NCBI GenBank assembly: GCA_026874595.1
Contig: CM049310.1
Span: 15,228,058-15,292,057 of the forward strand
Length of the DNA: 64,000 bases
Direction of reading: 5' to 3'
Source: Sipunculus nudus
Taxonomy: Eukaryota > Annelida > Sipuncula > Golfingiida > Sipunculidae
Under the pieces are notes generated by a model. The model ran no database searches and was not told the DNA's origin. It was given only the letters and a program-made list of their open reading frames with translations. The translations under genes were made by a program, and so were the position numbers. This document shows positions 59,201 to 62,067 of the stretch, in pieces. Position 1 is the stretch's first letter, and every line of letters starts with the position of its first letter.

Positions 59201-62067
59201 TGAAGCACAGGCTGTTGTCCAATCAGTCCTTGATTTGGGCCTGACTGTACCATTACAGGTTGCACTGGCTGGTGTGGCTGCACAGGCTGTACTGGTTGTG
59301 GCTGCACATTCTGCACAGGAACTGAACTGGTAGGTACCTCCTGGGGTAGAGGCTGCAGAGAGGCTTTAGGAAGGCTGAGTGAGCCACTGCCAGCCCACAA
59401 AGATGCAGCTGGTGACTTGCTGTTCATATCACGGTAAGCCTCAATCTGTTTTATCGCCGAGTGCTCCCTGTGGATACTTTCAGACAGGCGAGAAGGAGGC
59501 CTCGGCTGGACCTGTGATAAACCCCGCTGTTGAGCCATGACCTGCTCTTTAGAAACGTCATACGGTTTCTCAGGCTGAGACTGATTAGAAAACTGTGCAC
59601 TGATGGGCGGAGGTCCCATGGGCTGACCAGATTGTTGTTTTGCTAGTGGTGGTCCCATCTGTTGACCATGTGGAGCTTGCTGATTGTGCTGAGGTAATCC
59701 TATCCGTTGTTCAGTATGTTCAGGCCTAATCTGCTGATCTTGTGGTGCACTCATCTGCTGATGCTGTGGTGGAATGTTCATATGCTGACCACTTGGTGGT
59801 GGCCCCACCTGCTGGTTGTGTGGTTGTGCACCCATTTGTTGATCAGTCTGAGGTGCAGCCATTTGCCGGTCTGGAGGTAATTCACCCACCTGTTGGCCAG
59901 GTGACGGTACACCCATTTGTTGTGGAGGTGCACCCATCTGTTGGTTTAGAGGTGATGAACCCACCTGTTGGCCAGGTGGTGCACTCATCTGTTGAGGAGG
60001 TGAACCCATCTGCTGACCATGTGGTTGTGCACCCATCTGCTGATCATAATGGTCATAACCTCTGTGTTGATCTTCATGACCTGAATGCTGTGTATGATAC
60101 TGGGGTGCCATATTTTGATGTGACTGTTGAAATGGACTTGTATCCTGTTGGACAGGGTGAGCATCCACATGTGTGGTTTGTGAATAACCCTGTAGGGCTG
60201 GATGCTGACTTGGATGTATGTCTTCATGTAAACTTGAATTATCACTAACCTGCCTGTCATAAGGGGCTGGGTGATATGGCACCTGTGTGTCTGTCTGATC
60301 TGGAGGAGGCACATGCTGTGGACTGTTCATCACCTTCTGTGATGCCTCTTGTTGCTGACTGCTTTGACTATACCTATCCATGGCTGGCTGTTGGGGCTCT
60401 GTAGCATCTATGGATGACACAGGACTGAATGCTTCTGTGTTTGGTACTTGAGACGCATACGATGTGTGAGCGGGAGTATCTGCCAGCTGAGCTTGATCTC
60501 CTGGGGTGTTATGTGGCATTCCTATTCCAGCACCATCTACACCTCCCAGCAAAGGGTCATCATGTGCCCTTGACACAGGTTTAAATGCTCCACCATGCCT
60601 AGGTTCTATAGGTGTGGAGTAGATATTTAGTGGATGAGCTGGGTCATAACCCTGCGACGGTTGAGCATCCTCGGGGGTTCTGTAATCACCAGCGGCAGAA
60701 TAACCTTCTGTAATTGTATCTGGATGAGCTGCGACATCGGAGGCTGCAGAGGTATGAGAATGTGTGGATGATGGTGGGCGCTGATGCTGACCCGTGACTG
60801 AGGATGATGTGGATGCGTGTGATGCTGATGACAGCGCCCTGTGTCTTGGGCTTCCGACAGAGGGAGGAGGTTGTGGTGACATCAGGGGGATACCCTCTGG
60901 TGTTCCCTGGGACACACTTCTTTGATTAGGTATTGTGTTGTCAAACTGCTGAGGCAAAGCAGCTATGGTTTCTTGAGGATGTTGATGTGGATCACTAACT
61001 TGGGGATGGTGATAAACTGGGATGTCTTGGTGTGTATCTTGGTGTGTTAAAGCAGGCTCTTGTACTGGAACATTTGTCACAGGCTGTTCACTAACACCCT
61101 TATTTTCTTGTGCTGTATTTTTCTGAGCTTGGTTCTGTTGCCCAGACTCATTTTGACTATTACCAAATATGTATGGGCTGTGTGTGGCACTCTGGCTGGC
61201 TGAATTAGGGTCAGAACCTACAATAAACTGGACATTCCCTCCATGTGAGCTCTCTCTGCTGTGGGCAGGGAGCTTTTCTCTCAGGCTTTTTGTAATTTTA
61301 TCTTCTATACTCAGCTGGTTGTTACCTATAGCATCAAAGGGGGTTGGCTCACTTGGGAGTTTACCAAAAGAACTTGAGTTAATCATGGCTGGTGGGGATT
61401 GCTGATTCCCATCAGTTCCTGCAGTATGCTCTCCTTGCCCAGTACTTAGGCTTAATGAATCATTCCCATAACTTGCAGTAAGCGCTTGTGAGTGCTGACT
61501 AGCTGATGACTGCTGGAGATGTGAAGATGCTTCCGATGCTGTATCATCATCTCCAAAGAAAGATGACACAGTTCCAGGTTCACTGTCAATGGGTAGGTTT
61601 TCAAATGAATTTTGCACATTACCATTAACCTGTTGCTGATACTGTGGTTGTTGATATGTCGGGGCATAGGGCTGACTCACCACTGCTTGCCCCATTGTCT
61701 GCTGATTAAACGGCTGATTAGGATCATATGAAGGGGTAGCACCCCACACCTGCTGATGCTGCTGGTAGCCCTGCTGTGGCCATGCTTGATTATTCCACTG
61801 GGTTTGATTTCCTTGGGCATGGGGGTCTAAATTTTGTTGCGACGTAGATGCTGGCTGTGCCATGTAAGTTTGATGGAACGGCTGTTGCTGCTGTTCACCC
61901 CAGCTATTATTCCAGTCCCAGGAGTTAGTCTCAGGCTGGGCAGCAGCTGGATCATATGGCTGGGAAGTTGCTGGTCCAGCTTGGTTAAACTGGTTAGGAT
62001 CAAACATTTTTATATGTCCTGCTCCTTGGGTGGCAGGCCCTTGGACCTGCCATGGTTGTTGACTCAT
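2304..62067 (-). CDS. SEC16A: Sec16-family ERES scaffold protein, whole gene (27 coding exons)
   Basis: Sec16 proteins mark ER exit sites on the cytosolic ER face and bind COPII subunits such as Sec13 and Sec23. The joined exons give about 2,514 codons, in the size class of vertebrate SEC16A and far longer than SEC16B. Order: disordered Q/P/S-rich N-terminus (residues 1-1165), Tyr/Arg/Ser-rich region (about 1166-1502), central conserved domain (about 1503-1953), Q/G/Y-rich linker (1954-2146), basic and Ser/Pro segments (2147-2302), then the C-terminal WFGSFFDKL / LPDDKNPSIVWD block (2303-2371) and an acidic/Q-rich tail. Every internal exon has AG/GT borders and neighbouring phases agree. Family membership is very secure from the central domain. 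Individual weak borders (exons 13, 20, 26) and the true 3' end are less certain. Residue numbers in the other entries follow this model. Confidence 0.93.
2379..3707 (-). other. Intron 26 with a degraded repeat remnant
   Basis: Around 2555-3100 there is a worn copy of the tandem-array element type seen elsewhere: palindrome GGTGGCGCCACC at 2624-2635, and 'ggacaatggac' before 'ataagctcac' near 3010-3065. The rest is featureless AT-rich sequence. Confidence 0.55.
3708..3820 (-). CDS. SEC16A: Sec16 exon 26: acidic then Gln-rich
   Basis: Residues about 2452-2489. EPADDNTGDDQTDASSSGDN then QQQQPLQQQSQPPGVQ. Donor CAG|GTATGT is clear. The start is uncertain: CCAG|AGCC at 3820 keeps phase with the strong donor of exon 25. 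The frame stays open upstream to about 3928, where a phase-2 acceptor would need a weaker GTATCA donor in exon 25. Confidence 0.68.
3821..5778 (-). other. Introns 24-25 around exon 25: nothing recognised
   Basis: AT-rich intronic DNA (3821-4816 and 4946-5778) flanking exon 25. No repeat, RNA gene or mobile element stands out. Confidence 0.6.
4817..4945 (-). CDS. SEC16A: Sec16 exon 25: GARGQYVDVFN motif
   Basis: Residues about 2409-2451. ARGQYVDVFNQGKQSSNSAV then PSNLFDVLPKSMSVPANMFL, matching family RARYVDVLNPSG ... IPSNLFVP. Acceptor TTGTACAG|GAGC; donor GGGG|GTGAGT, phase 1. Confidence 0.92.
5779..5889 (-). CDS. SEC16A: Sec16 exon 24
   Basis: Residues about 2372-2408. DASPIPTKTEVDAMPSMMGP then RPPMSNKFSRQKSRG; the family counterpart includes PVNMYSRRAAGTRARYVDVLN split over this exon and the next. 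Acceptor ATTTACAG|ATGC; donor AGAG|GTAAGG. Confidence 0.9.
5890..6440. repeat. Family D tandem array (about 125-bp units)
   Basis: Units contain 'gtgacctctgacctcattaa', 'gcatggatt', 'gagtttcatgaaaatccat' and end at a 'gacagacagatggacag' tract (about 6404-6420). A second copy of the family lies at 56940-57820. Similar dispersed tandem elements are common in bivalves. Confidence 0.65.
6745..7191 (-). repeat. Degenerate 33-bp array abutting the exon 23 donor
   Basis: On the plus strand units resemble 'tgacctagttctgaatcttt' plus about 13 variable bases, at roughly 33-bp spacing, for about a dozen units. On the minus strand this reads as the last 15 bases of exon 23 followed by its donor (ACTAG|GTCA). 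The unit nearest to perfect is at about 7050-7078. Confidence 0.72.
7192..7291 (-). CDS. SEC16A: Sec16 exon 23: IVWDPDKKRWVN block
   Basis: Residues about 2339-2371. IVWDPDKKRWVNTDGDDEDE then AAPPPKDSELG, matching family IVWDEKKNQWVNLNEPEEE and a Pro run. Acceptor AAAACAG|ATTGT; donor ACTAG|GTCAGT, phase 1. The last 15 exon bases and the donor recur in a degenerate array immediately downstream. Confidence 0.92.
7292..9959 (-). other. Introns 21-22 around exon 22: nothing recognised
   Basis: Plain AT-rich intron sequence (7292-8182, 8291-9959). No supported repeat or gene. Confidence 0.55.
8183..8290 (-). CDS. SEC16A: Sec16 exon 22: C-terminal WFGSFFDKL block
   Basis: Residues about 2303-2338. 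AAKSGGGGGWFGSFFDKLRP then KGKNEMILPDDKNPS corresponds to the family SWFFRWLPGKKKTEAYLPDDKNKS block. The acceptor is a tandem TAGCAG (8290 or 8287), differing by one Gln. Donor TCT|GTGAGT, phase 0. Confidence 0.93.
9960..10064 (-). CDS. SEC16A: Sec16 exon 21
   Basis: Residues about 2268-2302. ASGPSVPLGGGQKMPADG then PQEKEAEKKSPKK, a Lys/Glu-rich run just before the C-terminal conserved block. Acceptor TATGTACAG|GCATC; donor AAAAAG|GTAACT, both phase 0. The acceptor sequence is duplicated 68 bp upstream in the intron. Confidence 0.83.
10065..12607 (-). other. 5' splice-distal part of intron 20: no gene
   Basis: Apart from a duplicated copy of the exon 21 acceptor region (10127-10140), this is unremarkable AT-rich intron. 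Confidence 0.55.
12608..14376. mobile_element. Family A element: about 335-bp tandem units
   Basis: Left end has GACCCATGGGTC and CTCAGCTGAC (12632-12641). Roughly five units follow at about 335-bp spacing, each with 'cagaaactgatgaaac', 'ttattctggggggtact' and 'ggatatgggtaacagagacc'. A second left-end copy closes the block at about 14333-14376. Non-coding; compare pearl-type Helitron-like elements. Confidence 0.75.
15336..15374 (+). repeat. Poly(G) tract with T interruptions
   Basis: Thirty-nine bases of G runs broken by single Ts. It could form G-quadruplexes on this strand. Apparent Pro-rich reading frames on the other strand are an artefact of this tract. Confidence 0.9.
16100..16615. mobile_element. 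Family A right ends, two in tandem
   Basis: Two copies of the right end, each preceded by 'gacggacgg' tracts: the right inverted repeat at about 16217-16236 (GTCAGCTGAGCTAAAAAT) and a diverged one at about 16590-16605. A single 335-bp unit lies between them. Confidence 0.7.
16760..17275. repeat. 20-bp minisatellite (ctgatccataagtctcatat)
   Basis: About 25 diverged units of 20 bp in intron 20. It degrades at the right end into 'catccataagtc' variants. No relation to a splice site was seen. Confidence 0.9.
18190..18478. repeat. About 30-bp minisatellite (accaatcatctgtcagcatg)
   Basis: Eight or nine units of 'caaccaatcatctgtcagca' plus 'tgcaacagtga', ending just inside intron 20 close to the exon 20 donor. 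Unlike the arrays at 6745 and 28565, its unit does not contain the splice junction. Confidence 0.85.
18494..18661 (-). CDS. SEC16A: Sec16 exon 20: Ser/Thr/Pro-rich
   Basis: Residues about 2212-2267. IRRTSVSSRTSPPSSPSSKG ... PKHSTPKKANDVFTFGAPPP, many SP/TP sites. Acceptor TTGCAG|ATACG is good. The donor (CACAGG|GTGCGA) is weak and was chosen for phase; an earlier GT at AATGAT|GTCTTC is also in phase. Confidence 0.72.
18662..23382 (-). other. Introns 18-19 around exon 19: nothing recognised
   Basis: AT-rich sequence flanking exon 19 (20779-20973). No transposon ends, RNA genes or further exons could be supported. A small phase-0 exon could still have been missed between exons 18 and 19. Confidence 0.5.
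20779..20973 (-). CDS. SEC16A: Sec16 exon 19: basic cluster
   Basis: Residues about 2147-2211. DTGAVAAIARMLAPSAVSM ... then KRNKKRRGRRRPLVRK, a strongly basic run, then LSTFDLIREDDNSQAQE. Acceptor ACCTGTAG|GACAC; donor CAAGAG|GTACCG, phase 0 on both sides. The basic run could bind membrane or act as a nuclear-localisation-like motif; function is not shown. Confidence 0.78.
23383..23399 (-). terminator. Two AATAAA poly(A) signals after the alternative stop
   Basis: Minus-strand AATAAA occurs at 23399-23394 and again at 23388-23383. They follow a short possible 3'UTR (about 175 nt) after the stop at 23572. AATAAA arises by chance in AT-rich DNA, so position and tandem occurrence are the only support. 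Confidence 0.4.
23572..23634 (-). CDS. SEC16A: Alternative Sec16 C-terminus (read-through of exon 18)
   Basis: Twenty extra codons, starting VSYHQEGSRG and ending ARKTYYY, then TAA. Two AATAAA hexamers lie 170-190 nt downstream. This would give a protein of about 2,166 residues lacking exons 19-27. Seen: open frame, stop and signals. Inferred: that this form is made. Confidence 0.45.
   Translation of the reverse strand, partial: VSYHQEGSRGSKPARKTYYY
23635..23912 (-). CDS. SEC16A: Sec16 exon 18: polar linker with optional donor
   Basis: Residues about 2054-2146: DVPDGQAQPHSDSQPAND ... NETNFDYYGLTQKQP. The acceptor is a tandem CCCAGCAG (start 23912, or 23915 adding one Ala); both choices are in frame. 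Donor CCA|GTAAGT, phase 0, matches exon 19. If this donor is not used, the frame stays open for 20 residues to a stop at 23572. Confidence 0.87.
24185..24532 (-). mobile_element. tRNA-derived SINE
   Basis: Read on the minus strand from 24532 (GGAGCTTGG): A box TGGTGTAATGG, then B box GGTTCGAATCC (24479-24469) inside a T-arm ATGGG/CCCGT. Both boxes match the RNA polymerase III consensus. A non-tRNA body of about 270 bp follows, so this is a SINE rather than a tRNA gene. The 3' end is only approximate. Confidence 0.78.
25253..25393 (-). CDS. SEC16A: Sec16 exon 17: Gln/Trp/Tyr linker
   Basis: Residues about 2007-2053. GQGYVYTGQTDGSQQWDSSQ ... QAADGSYMPYTQQGQEAQAS. Low complexity; phase-compatible on both sides (acceptor ATGTTTTAG|GTCAG, donor CAAG|GTAACC). 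Confidence 0.87.
25762..25945. mobile_element. Tc1/mariner-pogo-like MITE, TA target site
   Basis: 184 bp in intron 16. Inverted ends CAGTGAAACCT(T/C) ... AGGTTTCACTG of about 22 bp, flanked by TA (25760-25761, 25946-25947). The CAGTG start and TA duplication are typical of pogo/Tigger-type elements. No transposase is present. Confidence 0.82.
26218..26377 (-). CDS. SEC16A: Sec16 exon 16: Ser/Gly/Gln/Tyr linker
   Basis: Residues about 1954-2006. SGMIQYMPRATPMGFGSSSA ... SQQYQQYPGYTYIE. No domain is visible. Acceptor TGTTTTACAG|AGTGG; donor GAAG|GTAATG, phase 1. Confidence 0.85.
26378..27429 (-). other. Intron 15: poly(C) run, otherwise plain
   Basis: A C-run at 26629-26650 lies next to 'aagcctccaccaggaagaag' (26530), a short motif that looks repetitive. 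No gene was seen. Confidence 0.5.
27430..27534 (-). CDS. SEC16A: Sec16 exon 15: end of central conserved domain
   Basis: Residues about 1919-1953. LGSQLKHHDPQRLQMGELQD then PFWLQDLGKLCQDYA; the family equivalent runs ASQLRLFDPQ ... PTWLVHLQ. Acceptor GTATTCCAG|CTTGG, donor GCT|GTGAGT, phase 0. Confidence 0.93.
27823..27916 (-). repeat. Two outlying units of the 52-bp splice-site array
   Basis: Same unit as the main array at 28565-30851, separated from it by a 648-bp insertion. This shows the array already extended here before the insertion. Confidence 0.88.
27917..28564. mobile_element. 648-bp element inserted in the 52-bp array (TTA duplication)
   Basis: Starts AGCCCAAGTCACATA and ends TTTGTGACTTAGGCT (inverted repeats of about 14 bp), flanked by TTA at 27914-27916 and 28565-28567. 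The flank joins back into an intact array unit. A second left-end-like sequence, also preceded by TTA, lies at 28313-28330, suggesting a nested or composite insertion. A 3-bp TWA site resembles PIF/Harbinger. Confidence 0.78.
28565..30851 (-). repeat. 52-bp array: about 44 copies of the exon 14 donor junction
   Basis: Each unit on the minus strand contains AACCAGGTGTATAAG|GTAAGG, one mismatch from the end of exon 14 (AACCAGGTTTATAAG|GTAAGG), then a spacer ending ATATATNATCCTT. The array runs without a gap into the authentic junction at 30852. By hand count about three quarters of units keep GTAAG at the right place; about seven have GTAAGT, a better consensus than the real site; about ten have GTTAGG. 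The period of 52 is not a multiple of 3. Confidence 0.93.
30852..30938 (-). CDS. SEC16A: Sec16 exon 14: ends at a donor copied about 44 times
   Basis: Residues about 1890-1918: ALQYCEVLGNTLRQLPTQYP then LQLVNQVYK, corresponding to the family ALHYCEAI ... LISQLV segment. Acceptor TGTTTTCAG|GCCC. Donor TATAAG|GTAAGG, phase 0. The last 15 exon bases and the donor recur in every unit of the 52-bp array in the following intron. Reading through the donor gives 12 residues and then a TAA at 30813-30815. Confidence 0.95.
31546..31705 (-). CDS. SEC16A: Sec16 exon 13: central conserved domain
   Basis: Residues about 1836-1889. LPLEEFASNEAIQCTEVYEY and NFQVFKYLYATRLAENGMAE match the conserved FATNEAIQRTEAYEYAQSL ... 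FQVFKFIYSCRLAEMGLA segment. Acceptor TTTTTACAG|CCTA; donor GAGGAG-type GAG|GTAGTC, weaker than its neighbours but in phase. Confidence 0.94.
32062..33417. mobile_element. Family A-type element with 'tgaccttgacctttgacc' units
   Basis: Left end AACTAGGGGCCCATGGGTC then CTCAGCTG at about 32062-32092. Tandem units follow with 'cctgtgaccttgacctttga', 'gatggaaggtttgggatga' and 'gttatcatctggaaac'. It continues past an inserted MITE to about 34000, where a 'gacagacagacagac' tract ends it. Confidence 0.7.
33427..33811. mobile_element. MITE with about 100-bp inverted ends and 9-bp duplication
   Basis: Begins CATTCACTATGCTTCAGC and ends with its diverged complement. The inverted repeats run about 100 bp (inner part includes 'ggcctcactcacacctcc'). 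The 9-bp direct repeat GCTTTAGTG flanks it at 33418-33426 and 33812-33820. Long ends plus a 9-bp duplication suggest a Mutator-like (MULE) non-autonomous element. Confidence 0.82.
34050..34445. mobile_element. Family A fragment with right end
   Basis: One 335-bp type unit with palindrome GGTGGCGCCACC (34097-34108), then 'ggatggccggacacccagac' and the right inverted repeat GTCAGCTGAGC at about 34430. Confidence 0.72.
34652..35845. mobile_element. Family C element with perfect 13-bp subterminal inverted repeats
   Basis: Starts ACTAGAATACAGG. Left GTATCCGCCAAAA (34685-34697) pairs perfectly with right TTTTGGCGGATAC (35825-35837). The interior is tandem units with GGTGGCGCCACC, 'gcaaaaatggttgcaggtgg' and 'cggcagacaaacagacggac'. 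A second copy lies at 55438-56305. Apparent reading frames inside are repeat-derived. Confidence 0.8.
36148..36259 (-). CDS. SEC16A: Sec16 exon 12: central conserved domain
   Basis: Residues about 1799-1835. AGKGYLYASHFCYLMAQQP and NNKTAKMVLIGSRLR match the family AAHFCYLMAQ ... LVLIGS segment. Acceptor CTTTCAG|CTGG, donor TTAG|GTAAGC. Confidence 0.95.
36359..38247. mobile_element. Family B element, copy 1 (interrupted by family E)
   Basis: Starts ACTAGATGTATCGG. Left TGCCCCCGCC (36384-36393) is inverted at the right end as GGCGGGGGCA (38234-38243), which also closes a hairpin with the preceding GCCACTTTGTGGC. The interior has about 180-bp units with 'gccgtaaaacggtcaaaagt' and 'aaaaatcaggccaatatctg'. 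Confidence 0.8.
36741..37421. mobile_element. Family E element nested in family B
   Basis: Starts ACTAGAATATTTGC and ends GAGCTGAGGGCTAA, preceded by a 'gacggacggacaccggacag' tract. It carries GGTGGCGCCACC at about 37051. It sits in the 'gcgaaaaaa' A-run of a family B unit, whose sequence resumes after it without an obvious target duplication. Confidence 0.7.
38631..38748 (-). CDS. SEC16A: Sec16 exon 11: DEKWGGWRPHLAM hallmark
   Basis: Residues about 1760-1798. The stretch DEKWGGWRPHLAMILSNQ followed by ITLGDTL is the most recognisable Sec16 signature. Acceptor TATTGCAG|CTTGCAGCAG: downstream AGs exist, but only this one keeps phase with exon 10. Donor TTAG|GTGAGA, phase 1. Confidence 0.95.
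38887..41112. mobile_element. Family A element, longest copy
   Basis: Left end ACAAGTGACCCAGGGGTC then CTCAGCTGAC; about six units of 335 bp, many with GGTGGCGCCACC; an internal right end at about 40041-40072 and the final one at about 41084-41112 (GTCAGCTGAGCTAAAAAT). Apparent frames of 60-80 codons repeat from unit to unit and are not genes. Confidence 0.8.
41395..41479 (-). CDS. SEC16A: Sec16 exon 10: central conserved domain
   Basis: Residues about 1731-1759. Peptide FANLSMRMNDPLQTVYQLMS then SRQPAAVT, matching the conserved NDPLQTVYQLMSGR segment. Acceptor TTCTTACAG|GTTTG, donor ACT|GTAAGT. Confidence 0.95.
42003..42100 (-). CDS. SEC16A: Sec16 exon 9: central conserved domain
   Basis: Residues about 1699-1730. 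Peptide DALEWAIKHNLWGHGLFLAS then KMDAKTHASVMTR, matching the family pattern LWGHALxLASKMD. Acceptor TTATCCAG|GATG; donor ACAAG|GTTTGT, a somewhat weak donor. Confidence 0.94.
42308..43661. mobile_element. Family B element, copy 2
   Basis: Starts ACTAGATGTGTCGG; TGCCCCCGCC at 42333-42342; right end is a perfect hairpin TGCCCCCGCCAC-AAA-GTGGCGGGGGCA, finishing at 43657. About six 180-bp units, then 'gacggaaggacgga'. In intron 8. Confidence 0.82.
43940..44176 (-). CDS. SEC16A: Sec16 exon 8: central conserved domain
   Basis: Residues about 1620-1698. Begins TIVGTDIADLLLEG and ends ITDRFRHLLLYGRKK, both strongly conserved. The middle (EYSRTGMRISNSPAQMED) is a variable loop. Acceptor TTTTACAG|ACT, donor AAAAAG|GTGAAC, both phase 0. 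Confidence 0.95.
44752..44890 (-). CDS. SEC16A: Sec16 exon 7: central conserved domain
   Basis: Residues about 1573-1619. Carries HKNDVLLFCQKKIKNC and DRDSAILLWRFLELLIKQNG, matching the family segment around LLWNFIVLLCRQNG. Acceptor TCCACAG|AGGAG; donor GGG|GTGAGT, phase 0. Confidence 0.95.
45529..45739 (-). CDS. SEC16A: Sec16 exon 6: start of central conserved domain
   Basis: Residues about 1503-1572. Includes TPQKFMIAHVVAAIGPAGQ, VIKVLPNRPADGQPALVEI and MFPGPLIK, diagnostic for the start of the Sec16 central domain (human has the pattern LIKVIPNLPSEGQPALVEV and FPGPL). Acceptor ATTTCAG|AACC, donor TTAA|GTGAGT. Confidence 0.95.
46881..47056 (-). CDS. SEC16A: Sec16 exon 5: Tyr/Pro/Arg-rich linker before central domain
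   Basis: Residues about 1444-1502. Acceptor TTTCAACAG|GGATC, donor CCAG|GTCAGT. Peptide runs from DQFAREFHHGSRPSSRTSI to the repetitive DPRYDPRYHYDPRYGYEYGY and ends QPQPG. The phase joins exon 6 as GEPEEPGRRTPQKF. Confidence 0.87.
47609..47636 (+). repeat. Poly(C) then poly(A) tract
   Basis: Sixteen Cs at 47609-47624, then 'acaaaa' and A-rich sequence. Simple repeat in intron 4. Confidence 0.9.
48175..48210 (+). repeat. Poly(A) tract
   Basis: A-run with a single C interruption in intron 4. Possibly the tail of a retroposed sequence, but no body was recognised beside it. Confidence 0.85.
48447..50162. mobile_element. Family B element, copy 3 (CTAA end)
   Basis: Starts ACTAGATGTGTCGG; TGCCCCCGCC at 48472-48481; right end GGCGGGGGCCTAA, so this copy ends CTAA as Helitrons do. 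About eight 180-bp units. An (AT)n run follows directly. Confidence 0.82.
50173..50225. repeat. (AT)n microsatellite
   Basis: Uninterrupted TA repeat just after the family B right end. Helitron-like elements commonly sit beside AT-rich sites. Confidence 0.95.
50936..51040 (-). CDS. SEC16A: Sec16 exon 4
   Basis: Residues about 1410-1444. Acceptor TTTACAG|GACGT; donor GGGGC|GTACGT. The sequence contains two overlapping GTAC steps, and the first one fits the phase of the next exon. Peptide includes YDQYGYGQSANGEYDRLSYH and SRGSTPSIDTG. Confidence 0.82.
51765..52285. repeat. 23-bp minisatellite (gtacttgtgtaggtgtttg)
   Basis: About 22 units of 'gtgtaggtgtttgttatgta' plus 'ctt' in intron 3. Higher-order structure: a block of several variant units (with gtgtatta and gctaaatgta) appears twice, about 230 bp apart. 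Confidence 0.9.
52290..53216 (-). other. Middle of intron 3: possible repeat remnant
   Basis: Begins 'aaccttcaccaagctggtta' with 'gtctgtttgt', wording that looks like a dispersed repeat, but no ends could be fixed. The rest is plain intron. Confidence 0.35.
53217..53276. repeat. Two adjacent perfect 26-bp palindromes
   Basis: 53220-53245 and 53248-53273 are the same self-complementary sequence (GGAGATACAATAA and its complement), separated by AA. The 60-bp block is nearly palindromic as a whole. It could form single or double cruciforms. Confidence 0.93.
53593..53939. mobile_element. Second copy of the GGCC MITE, TTA target duplication
   Basis: Inside intron 3, inverted relative to the copy at 1296. 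Ends GGCCAAAA...TTTTGGCC are flanked by TTA (53590-53592 and 53940-53942). About 347 bp, AT-rich interior, no coding capacity. Confidence 0.78.
53943..55243 (-). other. Rest of intron 3: nothing recognised
   Basis: AT-rich intron between the GGCC MITE and exon 3. No feature was supported. Confidence 0.5.
55244..55385 (-). CDS. SEC16A: Sec16 exon 3: Tyr/Asp/Arg-rich
   Basis: Residues about 1362-1409. Acceptor TTGTTGTAG|ATGAT, donor AACAG|GTAACC, phase 1 to 2. Translation is strikingly Tyr-rich (DDYYYRDHHGYYRDYRYE, then DDPYYSYYYQDRYSRGY), as in the region just before the central domain in other Sec16A proteins. Confidence 0.85.
55438..56305. mobile_element. Family C element, copy 2 (diverged)
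   Basis: Starts ACTAGAAGACGGG. The subterminal repeats are decayed (GTATATCTACCAAAA-like left, TTAGGTGGATAC right). Interior units match copy 1, including one GGTGGCGCCACC at 55867-55878 and 'cagtccggagatataagcat'. In intron 2, on the same strand as copy 1. Confidence 0.78.
56658..56792 (-). CDS. SEC16A: Sec16 exon 2: Arg/Ser-rich (DERPHSRSSSRPSSRQ)
   Basis: Residues about 1317-1361. Acceptor TTCACAG|ATGAA restores the split Asp codon (phase 1). Donor AGAG|GTGGGC leaves phase 1. It continues the Arg/Ser/Tyr-rich pattern of the end of exon 1 (RPSSRQG, YYKRDRYRG). Confidence 0.85.
56940..57820. repeat. Family D tandem array, copy 2
   Basis: Units with 'gtgacctctgacctcatt', 'ttggttttgctgagaattaa' and 'gagtttcatg', ending at 'acagacacagagacagacaa' (57782-57801). 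Lies in intron 1; the sister copy is at 5890-6440. Confidence 0.65.
58119..62067 (-). CDS. SEC16A: Sec16 exon 1: start codon and disordered Q/P-rich half
   Basis: Codes residues 1-1316 in one uninterrupted 3.9-kb exon. The ATG at 62067 (MSQQPWQVQG) is the first in frame. The donor is CAAG|GTTAGT, leaving phase 1. The protein is low-complexity: Gln/Pro/Ser/His-rich, with degenerate QQMGxPP-type repeats at about residues 670-820 and YDRPxSRQ repeats from about 1166 onward. No globular domain or signal peptide is visible. In the family this half is disordered and the Arg-rich stretch before the central domain helps ERES localisation; that role is inferred here. The 5'UTR junction is unclear: a possible acceptor lies just before the ATG, and a possible 29-nt untranslated microexon lies at 62215-62243. 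Confidence 0.9.

Noticed and set aside
59742-60248. 168-codon plus-strand frame (HPSVG/VVHPSAD repeats)
   Set aside because: It is the antisense of the QQMGxPP repeat zone of Sec16 exon 1; the repeat keeps the opposite frame open.
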